64,000 nt of DNA from NCBI GenBank assembly GCA_029532415.1, contig JAQOTA010000052.1:2976001-3040000 (forward strand), written 5' to 3'. Each line of letters begins with the position of its first letter. Position 1 is the stretch's first letter. The position numbers were made by a program, and so were the translations under genes. This DNA comes from Marasmius tenuissimus (lineage: Eukaryota; Basidiomycota; Agaricomycetes; Agaricales; Marasmiaceae). The notes under the pieces were generated by a model. That model had not been told where the DNA came from. It did no database searches and worked only from the letters and a program-made list of their open reading frames with translations. Of this stretch, positions 21,401 to 36,695 are shown piece after piece.

Positions 21401-23542
21401 ATGGCAATGACGTACCTCTTGCCTGTTCCTCATAAAATCAACGAAGACTTCAAACGTGAAGAGAGCATGACCATCCTCGTTGTCACCATTACCCTTGCCC
21501 TTCCCAGCCGCAGCCGCCTTGGCGATAGTCTTCCTATACAACCTGTCCAGCTCCGGCCGAGCCTTGAGGAGTTTGACAAACTGCTTGAAGTCGTCAAAGT
21601 CAAGGAACCCTCTGTGCGAGGTGTCTGCGGACTTAGACGAAAGCAAACTAGTGAGAACGTGGTGACCAGAAGAAAGGTTCGATAGAAACGTACAATAAAC
21701 AGCCTCTTCAACTCGCCCTCGTTCATCCTCACATTCAGCTTCCAACACATCTTCGTGATCTCGGCAAAGCTTAAGCGCGAATCGGGCGTAGTGTCGGCTC
21801 CTAAGCACCAGCGTCAGTATGAAGACGCCCATAGAAACCCAAGTATGCCCACCGATGAACTCCCTCCTTTCCCACATTTCCCTTCTCATACCTTCCATCT
21901 CACGGTTCGCGTTCAGACCGCCCATTCCGAATCCTATCAGGCTTTGTTACTACGCGTGTTTCCATCGTGGCAAGACAAAAATACTCACCCAACCCGTCCG
22001 TGAGTTTCGCCCTCACGTCTGCCATCTCCCTGAGCGTCTGCTCCCATGCCCGGAAGATCTCCACAGACGGACACAAGAGATGGAGAGATTTGAACGTCGA
22101 GCCCGAGTACGAGAAACCATTCGAACCTGGTAACAAAGGGCATTACTAAACGAGTTTGATTGAGAAAGAGTGAAACACACCGCTCAAAATCTTGGGCGAC
22201 AAGGCATTCAAACTCGGTAAACTGATCGCGCTGAGCAAAGGAGATCCCTTCGTAATTGTACTCGGCGGAGATACAGCCAAATGGCCTGATTCTGAGGCTA
22301 CACTAGAAGAGCCGGCCAAAGGGGGTGACGTGGTCGTTGACGAAGCGGTGTAGACGATCGTGATCCAGAACGGGAGGTATGTCTGGGAAATGTTGAACTG
22401 CGTGAGGTGGAACGAGGCTGACGCGCCTGTTCGAATCTCCCTTATTGCTTCAACGGGGACTATTGGAAGATCGATAAGTGTGCAATTCCACATATGTGAG
22501 AAGGAAAACGTGGAACGTACTGAACTTCCAAACGCCAGGCTTACTCTCCCATACAACCTGACCTTGATCCCAGTCAGCCCTGACGACAACTCTCTGCCGC
22601 TTCTTCGCCGTGATTTTAGTCAAGAGTGTTCCAGATTTGAGTAATGGAGGAATTTCGAAGGTTTGAATAGATGAAGGAACAGCCGAGATGGCCGAATCAG
22701 TCGATGTCGAGAGGGTTACCTGAGGCGGCGAGAGCATCGCAGTTGTTGGTGTAACTGGGATCATCGCCTCCGAGTCTGGTGAGAGGGCAATTGGACTCTG
22801 TACGATGTCCTCTAATGCAGTTGACTGGTACCCTCCGTCTCCTGCGTTGTCTGTTCTATCCTTCATGAAATTGAGAGAAAGTCGTCGACCGCCCGACTTG
22901 GTAGAGCTGCTCGAGCCCGACACGGATCTATTCAACCCGAGAGGGGGTCTGGCCGGGCTCGGGAGAACCTCCGAGGCTGAGCGCGAATGTCGCCCTGATC
23001 GCGTGGGGGTGATTTCGATGGTGGGTGGTGTGGACGTCACCGATGCACGCGACATTGACCGTGTGAGGTTAAGCGATGTCCTCCGTATCCAGCTCGAGCT
23101 ACGTCGAGACTGGTCATCGTCCATGATGTGTGCTTGGTCGTCGTCGGCATCTTTGAACTCGTTCCTCTTGAGCTCGTCGCTACCGGTCTTGATCTCCTTC
23201 AACTTCCTCTTGATACTCTTCATGCCTCTCCCAAAATTCGAGCTGTGTCTTCTAAACAAGGACTGCGGCTCAGCTTCGGCTGACTGGCGACATGGAAGAG
23301 TCAGAATTTGATATCAGCATTCCATCGCGTTCTACAATTGTCTGAATCAAGCGTACCTCTTTCTCATCCTCATTGTTGTCGTGGCCAAGTCCTTTCAATT
23401 CCGTTATTGGCTTGCCCGTTGTCGTCAGCAGGTTCCCCGCTCGCTTCAGCTTGAATCGTTTGCCTTTCGACGTGTCGCTCGTCTTGCTCGTCATCGACGA
23501 TGCTTCGTCCTTGTTGGAGTGTGAGTACGATGACGAAGGCAT
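18469..23542 (-). CDS. PLC1: Phosphoinositide-specific phospholipase C
   Basis: Cleaves PIP2 into diacylglycerol and inositol trisphosphate at membranes. On the minus strand the exons encode, in order: a Lys/Ser-rich N-terminus ([13 protein letters not shown]); a PH domain with a long Ser-rich insert (about 22.7-22.2 kb, [21 protein letters not shown]); an EF-hand region (about 21.76-21.4 kb); a Pro/Ser-rich linker; the catalytic X domain with [19 protein letters not shown] and [14 protein letters not shown], holding both catalytic His; a linker of about 190 aa rich in Ser and charged residues; the Y domain ([37 protein letters not shown]); and a C2 domain to the stop at 18469-18471. This is the delta-like fungal layout. 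About ten introns. The 3' end lies about 20 bases from the cassette array remnant. The first ATG at 23542 is the best start but not certain. Confidence 0.93.
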
Positions 23543-24681
23543 CTCGTGTATCTATTTAGGTAGAATCGATGAGACCATGAATTCCCCAAAATTGTTCGGT
23601 AGCCGGCTCTTGTGCTAATGGTGGTCGCCGTTGCGGTCGTTAGAGGCGAGTGTCAGTGTTATGTGGTGTTTCGAGCGAGAAGGGAGATGCAAGAAGAGGG
23701 GAGAACTGGGGTGAGGTATATATGAGAGGGAGGGTAAGTCGGGGTGAGTTCATGTTAGAATTATTGCTGAGGTGTCGATTCCTGAGCGCTGACTGCGGAC
23801 AAGTCAGTGCGTTAAACGTGCCGTTATGTACCGCATTTAGAAGGTATGGCATGGCACATATCCACATATAGGCATGTTGCCCCGGTCAACCGTCACCCTG
23901 CTTCCCCGCTCGCTTTGTTTATTTTCCCTCCCAGCCTCCCGTTGATTAGCGCGCTTGATTTCCCGGATTAACTTAGACAGTTTCTTCCCATCTGCCAGGT
24001 AACCAACGAGTAACACCGCCCATAACTGTATTATCAAACACTAAACGCACATGATAGGTTTCCAAAATTACTGCCCAGATGTCGATGCTCTGGGGGCACG
24101 CGGTACCTCAACAAGGTCCGAATTCTCAGAGGGCTTTTAGCTGCAGATCCGTCAGATCCATATACACCATCCCAGTGAGAATTGACAAGCATTCTCAGCC
24201 GCTCTCTGCTATTCCCTAGACATGATCAGCCTCGATGTCGCGCCTGAATAGCTGCCATTGACTGAGAATGAACAGCAGTACGGAACTATGAGTCTCTGCT
24301 ATACAGGTCGAGCTTCAGGCTGTTCGAAATATTACCTGGACTGAGTCGACATCCCTGGAAAACGACGTCACGATGTAAAAATGAACACCGACGCAAACTT
24401 CAGAATCTTGTTCGCCACCCGAAGTGGATCTTGAACTAAGTAGATCCTGCTCGATTGACATCCACAACGGTGAGTCAAGCTGGTCCGACCCCCTGTACCC
24501 CAGTGTGGGGTTACACTGGGTAACATTCCAAGGAGGTATATCATACAGTTCTGTTGGAGTCACTGTTGAAAGCGACGGATATCTATGGATACAAACAAGT
24601 TGAATCAGCACTCGCTACGTCACGCACTCTCCGTCTATATTCTCTTTGTTTTCATGAAGCACCATCCGTCTCCAAATCAGC
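23543..24681. other. PLC1 promoter region and adenosine kinase 3' flank, with a stray repeat
   Basis: About 1.1 kb without a gene I can support. Between about 24531 and 24612 the sequence GGTATATCATACAGTTCTGT..GTTGAAAGCGACGGATATCTATGGATAC..GTTGAAT matches the first part of the A-gene 3' flank seen at 18290-18370. The short frames here are interrupted and have no recognisable content. Confidence 0.55.
24531..24612. repeat. Solitary fragment of the A-gene 3' flank
   Basis: Compare ATATCATACACTTGTGCTGT..ACTATTGAAGATGGCGGATGTCTATTGATACAGATTGAAT at 18309-18368: the same order of words occurs here with about one change every five bases. It lies alone between PLC1 and adenosine kinase, inside the conserved gene block. 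Confidence 0.6.
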
Positions 24682-26314
<1,633 letters not shown>

Positions 26315-29300
26315 TTATAACTTGCAGCCCAATATCCTGACTATAGCATAAGTCAGTAACTGAAACTCGCGTGACAACATCGAAATGGAGAAAACTTACT
26401 GGTACCATCAGGCAAACCAACACCATACAACATCTCCGTAGGATGGAATACCAAGGAGCTGGCCCTCGGTATAAACCTCGAAGGGTGCGCCCGCACCGGG
26501 GACGTCAGCAGTCCAGTGCCGATGCTAAAGTGAGATAATGTGCCGGTGTCCCTGTCGTGCAGGGATTGAATGGTAGCGCGCTGGTTTCTGTAATTGGAGG
26601 TCGTGATAGCGGAAGTTCTGCAACGAGCAAGATCAGTAAGCGTGTGAGGAGGAATCACACTACGACGACTTACGCAGCAAAGACCTCGGTGCTATTGTGC
26701 ACGTCAAACGCTGAGATCCCCTGGCCTGACGAGAACAAGTTCCACGTCTGAACAGCCACCCCTTTACCACGCAAATCCCACAGTTTGACTTCACCATCGA
26801 GACTTAAGCCCAATATCAGTTCGACAACTGGAACCCAATTGTTCGGTAAAGACTCACCTCGCAGACAAGAATTGTAGCCCAGTGGTAGGGTGCGGCCTCA
26901 CATTCTGTATCCATGACGAATGGTCGGAGAACATCGCCACGATGGACTCCTCATCCTCTAGCCGCCTATCAAACACCTTCACAATACCATCACCGAACCC
27001 TGCCGCAAACATCTGCGAAGCACCGTGATCTGACACGATGCTCGTAACTGGACTGTCGGAATTCGTTTCTATATCCAATCCCTGGATCTCAGTCTGGGCA
27101 TCCCACGTCTTGATGACTCTCGAGTCACCCCCAACGAGGAGGATGCCCGTGGATTGCTTCCAGTCCATAACGACTCCGGCGCCTTGACGGACATTGACGA
27201 TCTCGTTCAGACCTCGGAATGAGCTGACCATCTGGACAGGGCCGGGTTCTATGGCGGTATCGTAATGTCGGAAGAGACGAACGACCCCATCAGCTTGAAC
27301 CGGTCTCATGTGAGATGAAGTGTAGCTTGAGATGAGCAAGGAATACAACGCATACCTGAACCAGTAGCAATTATTCCACCCACATCGTGGTTGATGATCT
27401 GGAGTGAGGTGATGCTCGTTCCTTTGGGATTGCCGTTGCAAAATGTTCTCATCTTCTTCCGATGCTCCCAGTCCCAAACACTAACGACACGGTCAAAAAA
27501 GTACAAGGAGCATATTGGCGAACAACGTACGTGATGAGATCAGTCTCGTTCGTTACAATGAGGTGTTTGTCGTAGGAATGGAACGCCATTAGTAACGGGT
27601 TCGCTAGGCCTTGTAAGGAGGCCACCGGTCGATCCCAGCGATTAAATGCTGTCGTATTGCTGAATTAGTGAGGGGAGAGTAAGGCGAAAGGAGGATACTC
27701 ACAAGCAACATCAGCCTGTGACCGAGTCTCTGTGTCCACCTGTTCATTCCGTTCTTGCCTCCACACCTGGTAATTATACTGTATGCTCCCCGGTTCATCT
27801 GCTTCCGTTTGCTAAAGGAAGAACAAAAGTCAGCCAACCGAAATTCAGTCTCATCCCGACCAAAACACATAGACAACTCACCCTCATCTGTGGCTCCGTG
27901 AAGTACTCGCAACACCAATCGAAGAACGTGCTCTTCAACGGCAGCACATCCCTAATCCCAAGGCCAGTACCCAACCCCATAATCACGCTATTCGAAGAAT
28001 CCATCGAAAAAGTGCTGTTACTCGGACTCGGCATCGACCCTTGACTCTGGTGATAATGCGAGTGATGATACGCAGACCCACGTTTAGGTCTCCGTCTCGC
28101 TCGTAACCGCTCCATATCTTCCTCCATCAGAGCTTCCATGACATCCGAGGGCTGGAACCTGTTCGGTGGTAGGTCAAGAGAGCTATCTGACTCCCCGGCG
28201 TTTCCGGGGAACTGGACGTTCCCATTCTGGTACCGGTGCCCACGCCCGTCGTCGTGATGAGGGGGGAAATGTCCGTTCGACGGCGAGGGCTGAGGGGCGT
28301 ATGGGGACGTGTACTGCGCTATGCTGAGAACGGGAGAAGGAGGTCGGGATACGTCCAAATTCGTGGTCGTTATCTGCGGTGGGTTGTGTGAGGGTGCAGG
28401 GGATGAGTGGGATTCTTCTGTAGAGGGGAAAGCAATGTTGCCAGCGAGGTTTTTCAACGCGTGAGCAAAGGAAGACGTTCGCTTGATTGTGTTTGATACG
28501 CTGTTGGAGATGGTGCTTGTCATGGTGTCGCTTCGGGATAGACTTGGTCGGAGGGAGGGAGCTTGTACGAGAGTGGGAGTGAGAGATAGCATAGAAGGTG
28601 ATGATTGGAGAGATGTCTTCCGTGACCGCGGTGCCAAGCCTTGTGACTGGGCAGGAATTGAAGACTGGTGGTGCTTGGGGGCGGTCGGGGGAGAATTGAA
28701 GGAAGAGGACTCGAGGTTCTTGAACGGAGAATCGAGAAGGAGCGCCATGATATAATCTACAATCGTCTGAGCGTTAGTGGCAACCTCGTTATACGGATCT
28801 GCCGATAGGTCCAACAACACCACAAAGATGGTGTAGAACGAAGAGAGTAAAACCCTGTTTTCCTCCCTAAGCATGATATCGTCCCCAAACCCACTTAACC
28901 AAGTATTAACAGCATGGCTGGTAATAATGTCATCCTCGTACGAAGCACCATGAGTAGACGCTCGTCGCCGTCTCTCCTCTTCCTCCCAATACAACCAAGC
29001 ACAAACCACAAAATACCCCCTCCACTCTTTCACCAAACAACTGATAAGAACCAACAGTTCCTTCCTACACATCGGGCTCGCATCATCCTTCACAACCAGC
29101 GTCGCGCCCGTCACAACGGCCACCTCCATCCTAAAATGCACCCTCTCATCCCGATCGTACATCGCACCACTCCCCCCTCCACCCCGTTTCTCCGGATCCC
29201 TAGACCCACTCGCACCCATAAACGTCCCCAGAGCAAACAAACCCGCACACCTCACCTCCGCGGAATCGTCCGATAAAAGATGCGTAAGCTTATCCTGAGT

Positions 29301-31524
29301 CCCACGTTCAACCCCGACCATCTTCCCCTGATCGAACCCATCCCACATCTGGCCAATACAAAGAGCAGTCCACTGCCGAAGCAGATAATCAGGCTCCTCC
29401 AGCCGGTCATAACAGCTCTGGAAAACGTTCTCGTCCCAACAAGCTTGTTGGCCCTTAGGGAAGTCCCTAGCTAACGCCGCGAGGATAAACGAACACATCG
29501 CTTGATGCTCCGATGAATTCGGTAAAACGTGTGCGTGGTCGGGTTTCATAGCTAGGATATTGGAGAAGTATCGATACCCTTGTGCGTTATTGTAGAGATC
29601 CGTCTGAACGGAGGGATCTACCGCCAGAATCCTCGCCCATATGAAGATCAGAACAGGCCTGAGGTCAGGCCCGGGTGCTTGGAGGAGTTTGGAGATGTAA
29701 GGGAAGATTCCAATGGTCAAGACTAGGTTGACTGCCCAAGGGCCGAGATCGACGAATTGGGAGAGGAGAATGAGGGCACGAAGACGATGCGGCTGGGAGA
29801 GGAGAACTTGGAGGACTATGGGGAGTTGATCGGGGGGTTTACGAGGGACGAGGTGTTGTTCTTTGACCCCATCCCATCCATCGATGGGAGCTTGGCTTGA
29901 ACCGCTACCACTATCAGGGGTGGCGGACCGCTCGCCTGAGGGGAGAGATAGGGGACCTCGACGAGTGAGGGCGGAGCCCCCTCTGGATATCCAAACTTCA
30001 AACGCGGTGAGTTGGTCAGTAAAGAAGCGACTGGGGATGTATTGGTAGGGGGGAGGCTTGGGTCCACCATCGGGCGCTGGGGCGTCCGCGGCAAGGAGAT
30101 CCGGGAGTTGGCGGACACATGCGTCCAATGCAAGGTCCCAAGTAGCCCAGAGAGGGTGAGTGTTGGTAGAGGGAAGAGGGGGCGATGTGTGGGGAGTGCA
30201 GTTGTACCCTTTCATGATACGTTCTGCTAGTAGGAAATTCCGGAAAAGGGAGGCGATGAGAAGATCGCTGCGGTAGAGTCGGGCGAAGATTTCCGGAGTG
30301 AAGGTCGTCCAAGCGATCGTATCTGTGATGGCCGTAAATATCCAGTTAAGCTCTCCGAGAGGTGTACGTCTGTCTTTCAAATCACCGGGCATATGAACTC
30401 CTGCGTCCAGATTGAGGTTGATTTCCTTGCCATCGAGGGTCTTCCGATTATTGGTCATGATGTAGTGTCGGATGGCTATGTCAATGGGGGAAGTCAGACA
30501 TGAGGTGAAGACGTCCGCTGGGAGGTCGGGGCAGGTGGGAAGAATCTCGTTTGCAGCGCACGCGGCAAGCTGTAGAGACTGAGAGAAGGGAAGCATTCCC
30601 TCGGGAAATTGACCGTGTGCCCTTCGTAGCTCATCGTCACGACGGCCAGCAAAAACGTTGAAATTGTTCAAGAGGTGGCCGGCAGCAGAACAGTCCCAAA
30701 TGTAGACTCCAGGGGATCCCAGCCAATTCTGAACCTCCTGCAATGAAACCGGAATATACTGTGTGTAATTGCGGTTGAAACACCACAGCTCACCGCTTGC
30801 TGTGGGCTTCGGCACGCCGTGTCCGTTGTAATGGAAGAGCACCGCATCGTCTTTGGCCTGCTTTCGGAGCTGTTGTGCTGCTTTCCGGAGGTCTTCAAAC
30901 GAGGGATCTAGTATGGGTTTGTACTGTATCTTCAAACTGAGCCCTTCGAATTGGTGCTTCAAGTTTGCACCGATGGCTTCAAGGGCCTTGTGTGAAGGCA
31001 TGGACCTTGGATCTACCCAGCACTCCATAGTGGCACAAGGACTCGTCCTAACAACATCTGGGGGATCCACATCGATGTTGAGACAGACTACCAATGCGGC
31101 GTTCGCGGTTTTCAGTTTGCCAGGCTGAGAGGCCGTGTGTCGCCAAGTGATAGGCTTTGTTGACCATGGTGGTGGTGGTGTCGGATTGCCGCAGGTAAAA
31201 TGTCGCTTCGCAGACCAATAGGAAATTGGTGGTGCAGGATCTAGTGAACCGTCTAGCGATGCTGCAGCTCGAGGGTCATCGTCCGGGCTGTAATTTCTGT
31301 TCCGATGGCGACGTTTGGAACGAGATCTTGAATGATTATAATCTCTCTCTGTATCTGAATCCGAATCGTTGCCCCCTTGCCATGGTCCTGCACCTAATCC
31401 GGTTGACTATTTGATGAGTATATTGAACATTATTCAAACGTTTTGAACGAGAACCTGTAGCAAATTTAGGGCTCTTTTTCGCTCCAGGAGCACCTTCTGA
31501 CTGCTCGTATACCGAGACAGTCAT
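26315..31524 (-). CDS. KOG1: TORC1 subunit Raptor/Kog1
   Basis: Scaffold of TOR complex 1 that recruits substrates for nutrient-dependent growth control, at the vacuole surface and in the cytosol. Exon 1 (ATG at 31522-31524) joins, via a 67-base intron, to a Ser/Arg-rich leader and the conserved KRHFTCGNPTPPPPW and ALVVCLNIDVDPPDVV. The caspase-like RNC domain follows (LFHYNGHGVPKPT; YIWDCSAAGHLL), then a long HEAT-repeat part, a Ser/Pro-rich insert (about 28.8-28.0 kb), and several small exons encoding a WD40 propeller (VWDWEHRKKMRTF; GVVRLFRHYD; GLQFLSASLDGEVKLWD), ending VGLPDGTIRILGCKL. The length of roughly 1,580 aa fits the family. The large central exon runs from about 31.4 to 27.88 kb. 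Divergent from the dynactin gene across 254 bases. Confidence 0.95.
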
Positions 31525-31778
31525 CTGTGAGGACCACTATGCAATGGAAGGTGTGGTGAGGAGTCAATAAGGAGTTTGTGTGTCAGCCGCACGGTCCGTT
31601 GTTGGCGCCCTACGCGGACGTTGGTAAACAAGCCAATACACGAGCTCGTCGTCCCTAACAGTGTGCTAGTCCACTTCAGTCCACTTCCAACGAACTTTTA
31701 CCCGTCGGCGCTAACGTCTTTAACGTCGACCACGACCTCACCGCCTCATGTCCTGCTAGTCGGAGCAATAATTCTACA
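31525..31778. promoter_or_regulatory. Divergent promoter of KOG1 and dynactin p150
   Basis: The two start codons are 254 bases apart. No clear TATA box is visible on either side; the sequence is GC-balanced with CACTTCAGTCCACTTCCAAC near 31674. This TATA-poor, housekeeping-like layout contrasts with the TATA-bearing A/B promoters. Confidence 0.6.
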
Positions 31779-34700
31779 ATGAGCGCCCTCGACCCTCCGC
31801 TTGGTGCTATCGTTGAAGGGCCCTTCGGGAGAGGAGTTGTCCGTTTCAGTGGCCCAACTCAGTTCAAACCTGGCAAATGGATCGGTATCGAGCTCTACGA
31901 AAAGGCAGGCAAGAACGATGGATCCATTGACGGCGTTTCCTATTTCACTTGCAAATTGGGCTATGGTGTATTCGTCAGGTCCAGTCAAATCAAGCAAGTC
32001 GTCGGCAACGAAAGAGACAATCAACCGCGTCCAGCTACCGGTAATGGCGGCCCAGCACCTCCAGCAACCCCCCGCCTAGCTCCTCGAGCGTCTCTCGGAC
32101 ACAAGAGAACAGGCAGCAATCCAAGTTTGTTACGGGCAAATTCCAATACTTCAGCACGAACAACTTCACCGGCATCGTCTTCACGTTCTGTGAGTCCATC
32201 GAAACCCTCAGCGAGCCCAGCACCGTCAGCGGCACGTCTCGCAAGACTAGGTCAACCATCACCAACGAAAAGAACACCCTCAATATCATTACACAAACCG
32301 AGAGGCTCCATTTCACTCCGCCAATCTCCCCTCCAACAACCAGACACACCCTCACGAACGCAGTCACCAATTGCATCGTCGCCTCCTATTGACTCAACGG
32401 TCCGGCGAGTCTCCTCGCCACTCGCGCTTCCATCATCACCACCGAGAGCCTCAGGTTCAGGTGCAGTTTCCCCACCACCAGGTCCAGGTCCATCATCCTT
32501 AGGCTCATCACCCGTCATACAAGCAGCAGCACCAGCAGCCACTATACGACCTCCACCCGATGACACAGAACTCCAAGAAATGCGTGCCAAAATACGCGTT
32601 CTCGAAGCGAAACGGGCCGACGACGCGCAGCATATACGGGAACTAGAAACGCGTCTCACAGACGCCGAAGCATTCGTAGCTCTCAGACCTAAACTTCAAA
32701 CCAAACTCAACTCTCTCCAGACCGAGCTCATAGCGACCCGGCGGGATCTCGCAGATGCACAACAAATATCCCAGCTATCAGAAGGTAGGATACTCGATGC
32801 GCAGGAACAGCTTGAAATGGCGATGTTGGATAAGGAGGTTGCTGAGGAGAGGGCTGAGATTGCTGAGGCTGAGGTTGAGGAATTGAAGGAGAAGCTGGCT
32901 ATTGTGGAAGTCGAGTTGGAAGTGATGAAGGAGGAGCAGGAAGGAATGGAAGAAATGGCCGCGAATGCTCCTGAAAAGGGCTCGCTTGCGTATATCCAAC
33001 TGGAGAAGCAGAATGAAAGGCTCAAGGAAGCCTTGATGAAGTACGTGTCTGCATTCCTCTTGGAAGTGTCGTTTCTGAGGTGACCGCAAACAGGCTTCGA
33101 GATCTGACACAAGAGAACGATCAGGATCAACGGCGCCGGATTCAGGAAATGGAAAGGGATATGGTAGGATTGGACGATCTCCAATGTCGGTCTTCTTCTT
33201 CTACGTATCTTCAACCGTATTGACTCGTTTCATAGCCCAGTACGATTCGGCCCTTATCAAGCTCACCAATGCAGAACAACAAGTCGAAGACCTCAAGCTC
33301 CAACTCGACGATGCTCTCGGCGCCGAAGACCTCCTCGTACAACTTACCGAACGGAATCTTATGCTCGGGGAGAAGATCGAAGAAATGCGAATTACAATCG
33401 AAGATCTCGAAGCACTCAAGGAACTCTCCGACGAGCTGGAAGAGAACCACGTCGAGACGGAGAAGAACCTGCATGATGACATCCGTGTGTATCAACTCTC
33501 CGATGTTCTGCGCTGGAAACGCAAATCTGACCTCTTCCCTGAACAGACAACAAAGAGGTACAGATCCACGAACACCAACGAAAGATCGACAGTCTCGAAG
33601 AATCGTGCCAAGACTACGAAAACACTATCACACAGTTCCGAGATCTGGTCGTTCAATTGCAGAAGTAAGTCGCGCATTGATTATCATCCTATCTCTTCTG
33701 ACATTTACTGGGGGCTATGCACACAGTGAACTCGAGACTCTCCGTACACAGACTCAGACCGCTCAGAACGAATCTGCTACAGCCGCGTTCCAGACGGCCC
33801 AGGTCATGTCGTTGAACTTGAAATTGCAATCTTCTGCGTCGAAGAACCAAGCACGAAATATCGAGTTGGAGATCCGGAAGATTGAGGCGAGAGAAAGAGG
33901 GGAGTTATTGGCTATCGTTCAGGTGCACATAAAATCTCTTTCTGTGGAGATCAACTTCTAATTCTTTGATGATGTGTCACCCTATAGCCATATTTGCCAC
34001 AGCTCTACGTCGAATCTGACAGCGATGCTACGAGCTGTTATCTATACTTCCAGCGGCTGGCCAGTAAAGCCGATCTCATCAATAGTACACTCGCACAGAC
34101 GCATGGGTTGCCCGATTCTTTGGATGGTCCCGTGTTGGATGTTGTCGTTGGTATATGCGATGTGCGTCGTGCTTATATAGGTTTCTCTGAGACCACCAAA
34201 CTGACTCATTTGAACTTTTAGATGCGAGGCCGTATCTCCATGCTTTCAGTCCTTTGCAAACGCTTCGCCGCCATCCTCCGTAAATGCGACGTGGAGAGGT
34301 TCCTCGATGTCGGCAAGATTTACCAGGAGATCGCGCCGTTAGAGAAGAGGATCGATATCCATATCGATCTCTTGAGAAGAGACGAGTTCAGGGAAGGAGA
34401 GTGTGTCAGTGATGTCCTCAAGATCACCTCCCAGTTCAACCACCTCGCCGAGATCTACTTCTCTGGGTTCAGATTCGACCTGGGTGAACGAGAGCTTGGG
34501 TACCTGGCTTCGTTCGACCTGGATGTGGATACGTTCACTGCGTCGATTGGCCTCGCGAAGACCTCTATCCAGGCTGTTTTGAAGGAGGATGGTATGAACC
34601 TGTGTCTTCGTTTTTCCGGCCGCTGGCTGACTTGCGTCATTCCCTCCAGATGTGGTCCTCGATTTGGGTGGATTTGATATTACCCCCGAACTGCTGGAGC

Positions 34701-36286
34701 CCTTGCAAGCCTTGCTAGAGAAGACTAAGAGTGTTAAGAACTCGTCCAGGTGAGTGGTGGCAGCACATTCCTATCCCCAGTCTCGCGATGTTTACGTCTC
34801 TACGCAACAGGAAACTCGTCAAGCGTCTCCACGAGCTCATACGCGAGTCGTCGGCTCTCAAAGAGAACCTGCTCTTGCAGATGGATAGTTTGAGCAACAA
34901 ATGCCAAGAGCTTGTCAACTTTGGTATCTCAGTGCGTCATTGACTCAACCCGTACTCTTACTATACAAACTGATCCCTACCTAACTTCATAGCTCGCACA
35001 ACAAACCCTCAAACACGTTGCGGATGCCCGAAGCGCCAAATCTTCGTTCCAACTCACGACGATCGTCGGTTTCGCCAAGGAACTCGCCAGCACGACGGCA
35101 GGCATCAACTACAAACCCGGGACACTTTGGTGGGAAGCTGTCGGTGAGACTATCACGCAGCTTGCACAAGAAGGTGGCAAGTTGTTGCCGACGATCTTGG
35201 AAGCTGAGAACGTTGTTAAGAGTAGGTTGATCTGCCATTCTTTCGTGAATTCGAGGACTGATTTCATTTCCAGTCACTGGTATTCCACCTTGGGTAACCC
35301 GAGTTGAACACATCAAAGCTAGTCTTGCTGTCAACTTGGAAGCGGAACGTAAAGTTGCGCAACTCAACGAGGAAATCCAAGGTCTCGTTCGGAGTCTCAA
35401 GGTCAAAGACCAGAATGTACAGGAGCTTGGGGTTAAGATTGAGCTGCAAGATAGGCGGATGGAGGCTGCGAAGAAACAGGGCGATACTATCACAGATCTA
35501 GAGGCGGAGCTAACGAAAGTGAGGAAGCAAGAGAAGGCGTATGAAGAGGCGATGGAGCAGTTGCAAGCGGATTTAGATGCGTTGGAGCAGGATAATGCGA
35601 AGTTGAAGACGATGTCGGTGGCCCAGGAGAAACAACGTACGGGATTCCTCGAGACCTGGATTATCCTTGGATGTGGTGCTAATCTCCGCTTTCATATACA
35701 GCGGCAGGTGCGCAGGTTGCGGAAGCAGAGCCTGTTATTGAGAACCTTGAACAAGCTCACCTTGCGGAACTGGTAAGTGGAACCATCTAGTTGGCGTTGA
35801 CCTCTGTTGAATGTCTTTGCGCTCTTCTAGAATGAGAGTCTCCGCAACACAGTACGCTTCTTACGCATGGAAAACATGCACCTCAAGGGCCATGACCTAC
35901 TCAAGGAAATCGAAGCTTTACCACCCCTCCCCGAACCTACCACTCGCATGCCCACACCAGAACTTGCTCCATCCGGGCTCTCGGATACCGACTCCGATTC
36001 TGAGTCTGAAGGTTTAAGGTCACCTCGACGTTCACCGCCGACAACTTTACGCTCCCTCGCTACAGAAACTAAATTGCTCTACCGCGATGTCATACAGTTC
36101 TCCTCGTCACCCAAGGTCGTTGACCTGTCAGAGCTGAACGAAAAGCGCAAGGGAGGCGCCAAGGTGTGGATGCCAAGGAAGAAGATGCCTGCCCAGCAGG
36201 TTTTGGACCGGAAGATGGAGGCCGAGAGGTTAAGTAGACGCGTGAAAGGTCTGTTGGATCGTGCGAGTGGGATCAGGAGCTCGTGA
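31779..36286 (+). CDS. NIP100: Dynactin large subunit (p150-Glued)
   Basis: Links dynein to microtubules and cargo, needed for nuclear migration in hyphae. The start ATG 31779 opens an N-terminal CAP-Gly domain (residues about 8-75: GRGVVRFSGPTQFKPGKWIGIELYE, with the hallmark GKNDGSIDG and GYGVFVR). It is followed by a Ser/Pro/Arg-rich basic linker (about 80-260), a first long coiled coil (LEAKRADDAQHIRELETRL on), the dynactin domain (ALSVLCKRFAAILRKC; DVGKIYQEIAPLEKRIDIHI; SGFRFDLGERELGYLASFDL), a second coiled coil, and a C-terminus with MPRKKMPAQQVLDRKME. About ten introns of 50-75 bases; the protein is about 1,280 aa, normal for the family. The C-terminal stop is at 36284-36286. Confidence 0.93.
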
Positions 36287-36695
36287 AATCCGTATCTCCT
36301 CGGTCTGTTCTAGAGTTCTCGGAATCATTCTTTTCTTTCTGCATATGTTTTCTCAGCTATACCTCATACATTCACCCGGTTCTATACCCCTCGCAATCCG
36401 CTCATTCGTACATGTTCACTGCAGCTATTATCTATCTCTATGTATTCTTTTTTCTTTAATTCTGGTACGATATACATACTCAGGCTTTATGGATAATCCG
36501 TTTCTCTCACGGCGTTCAATAATGAACTTCTCAGAGTCACACTGCGACAGCGGCATGATATGAAAACACGAGGCTTTCCGGCAGTGAGTGATTACGCATC
36601 ATCGTCAGTGTATAAAACAATGCCCGCATGAGTCAGGCACCTCTTGGTACCCTACCACCACCTTCTCTCACCTGCACATTTTACACCACACCAAT
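36287..36695. promoter_or_regulatory. Dynactin 3' flank and zinc-finger D1 promoter
   Basis: AT-rich dynactin 3' region, then TATAAAA at 36611-36617, about 80 bases before the D1 start. No gene is seen. Confidence 0.55.
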
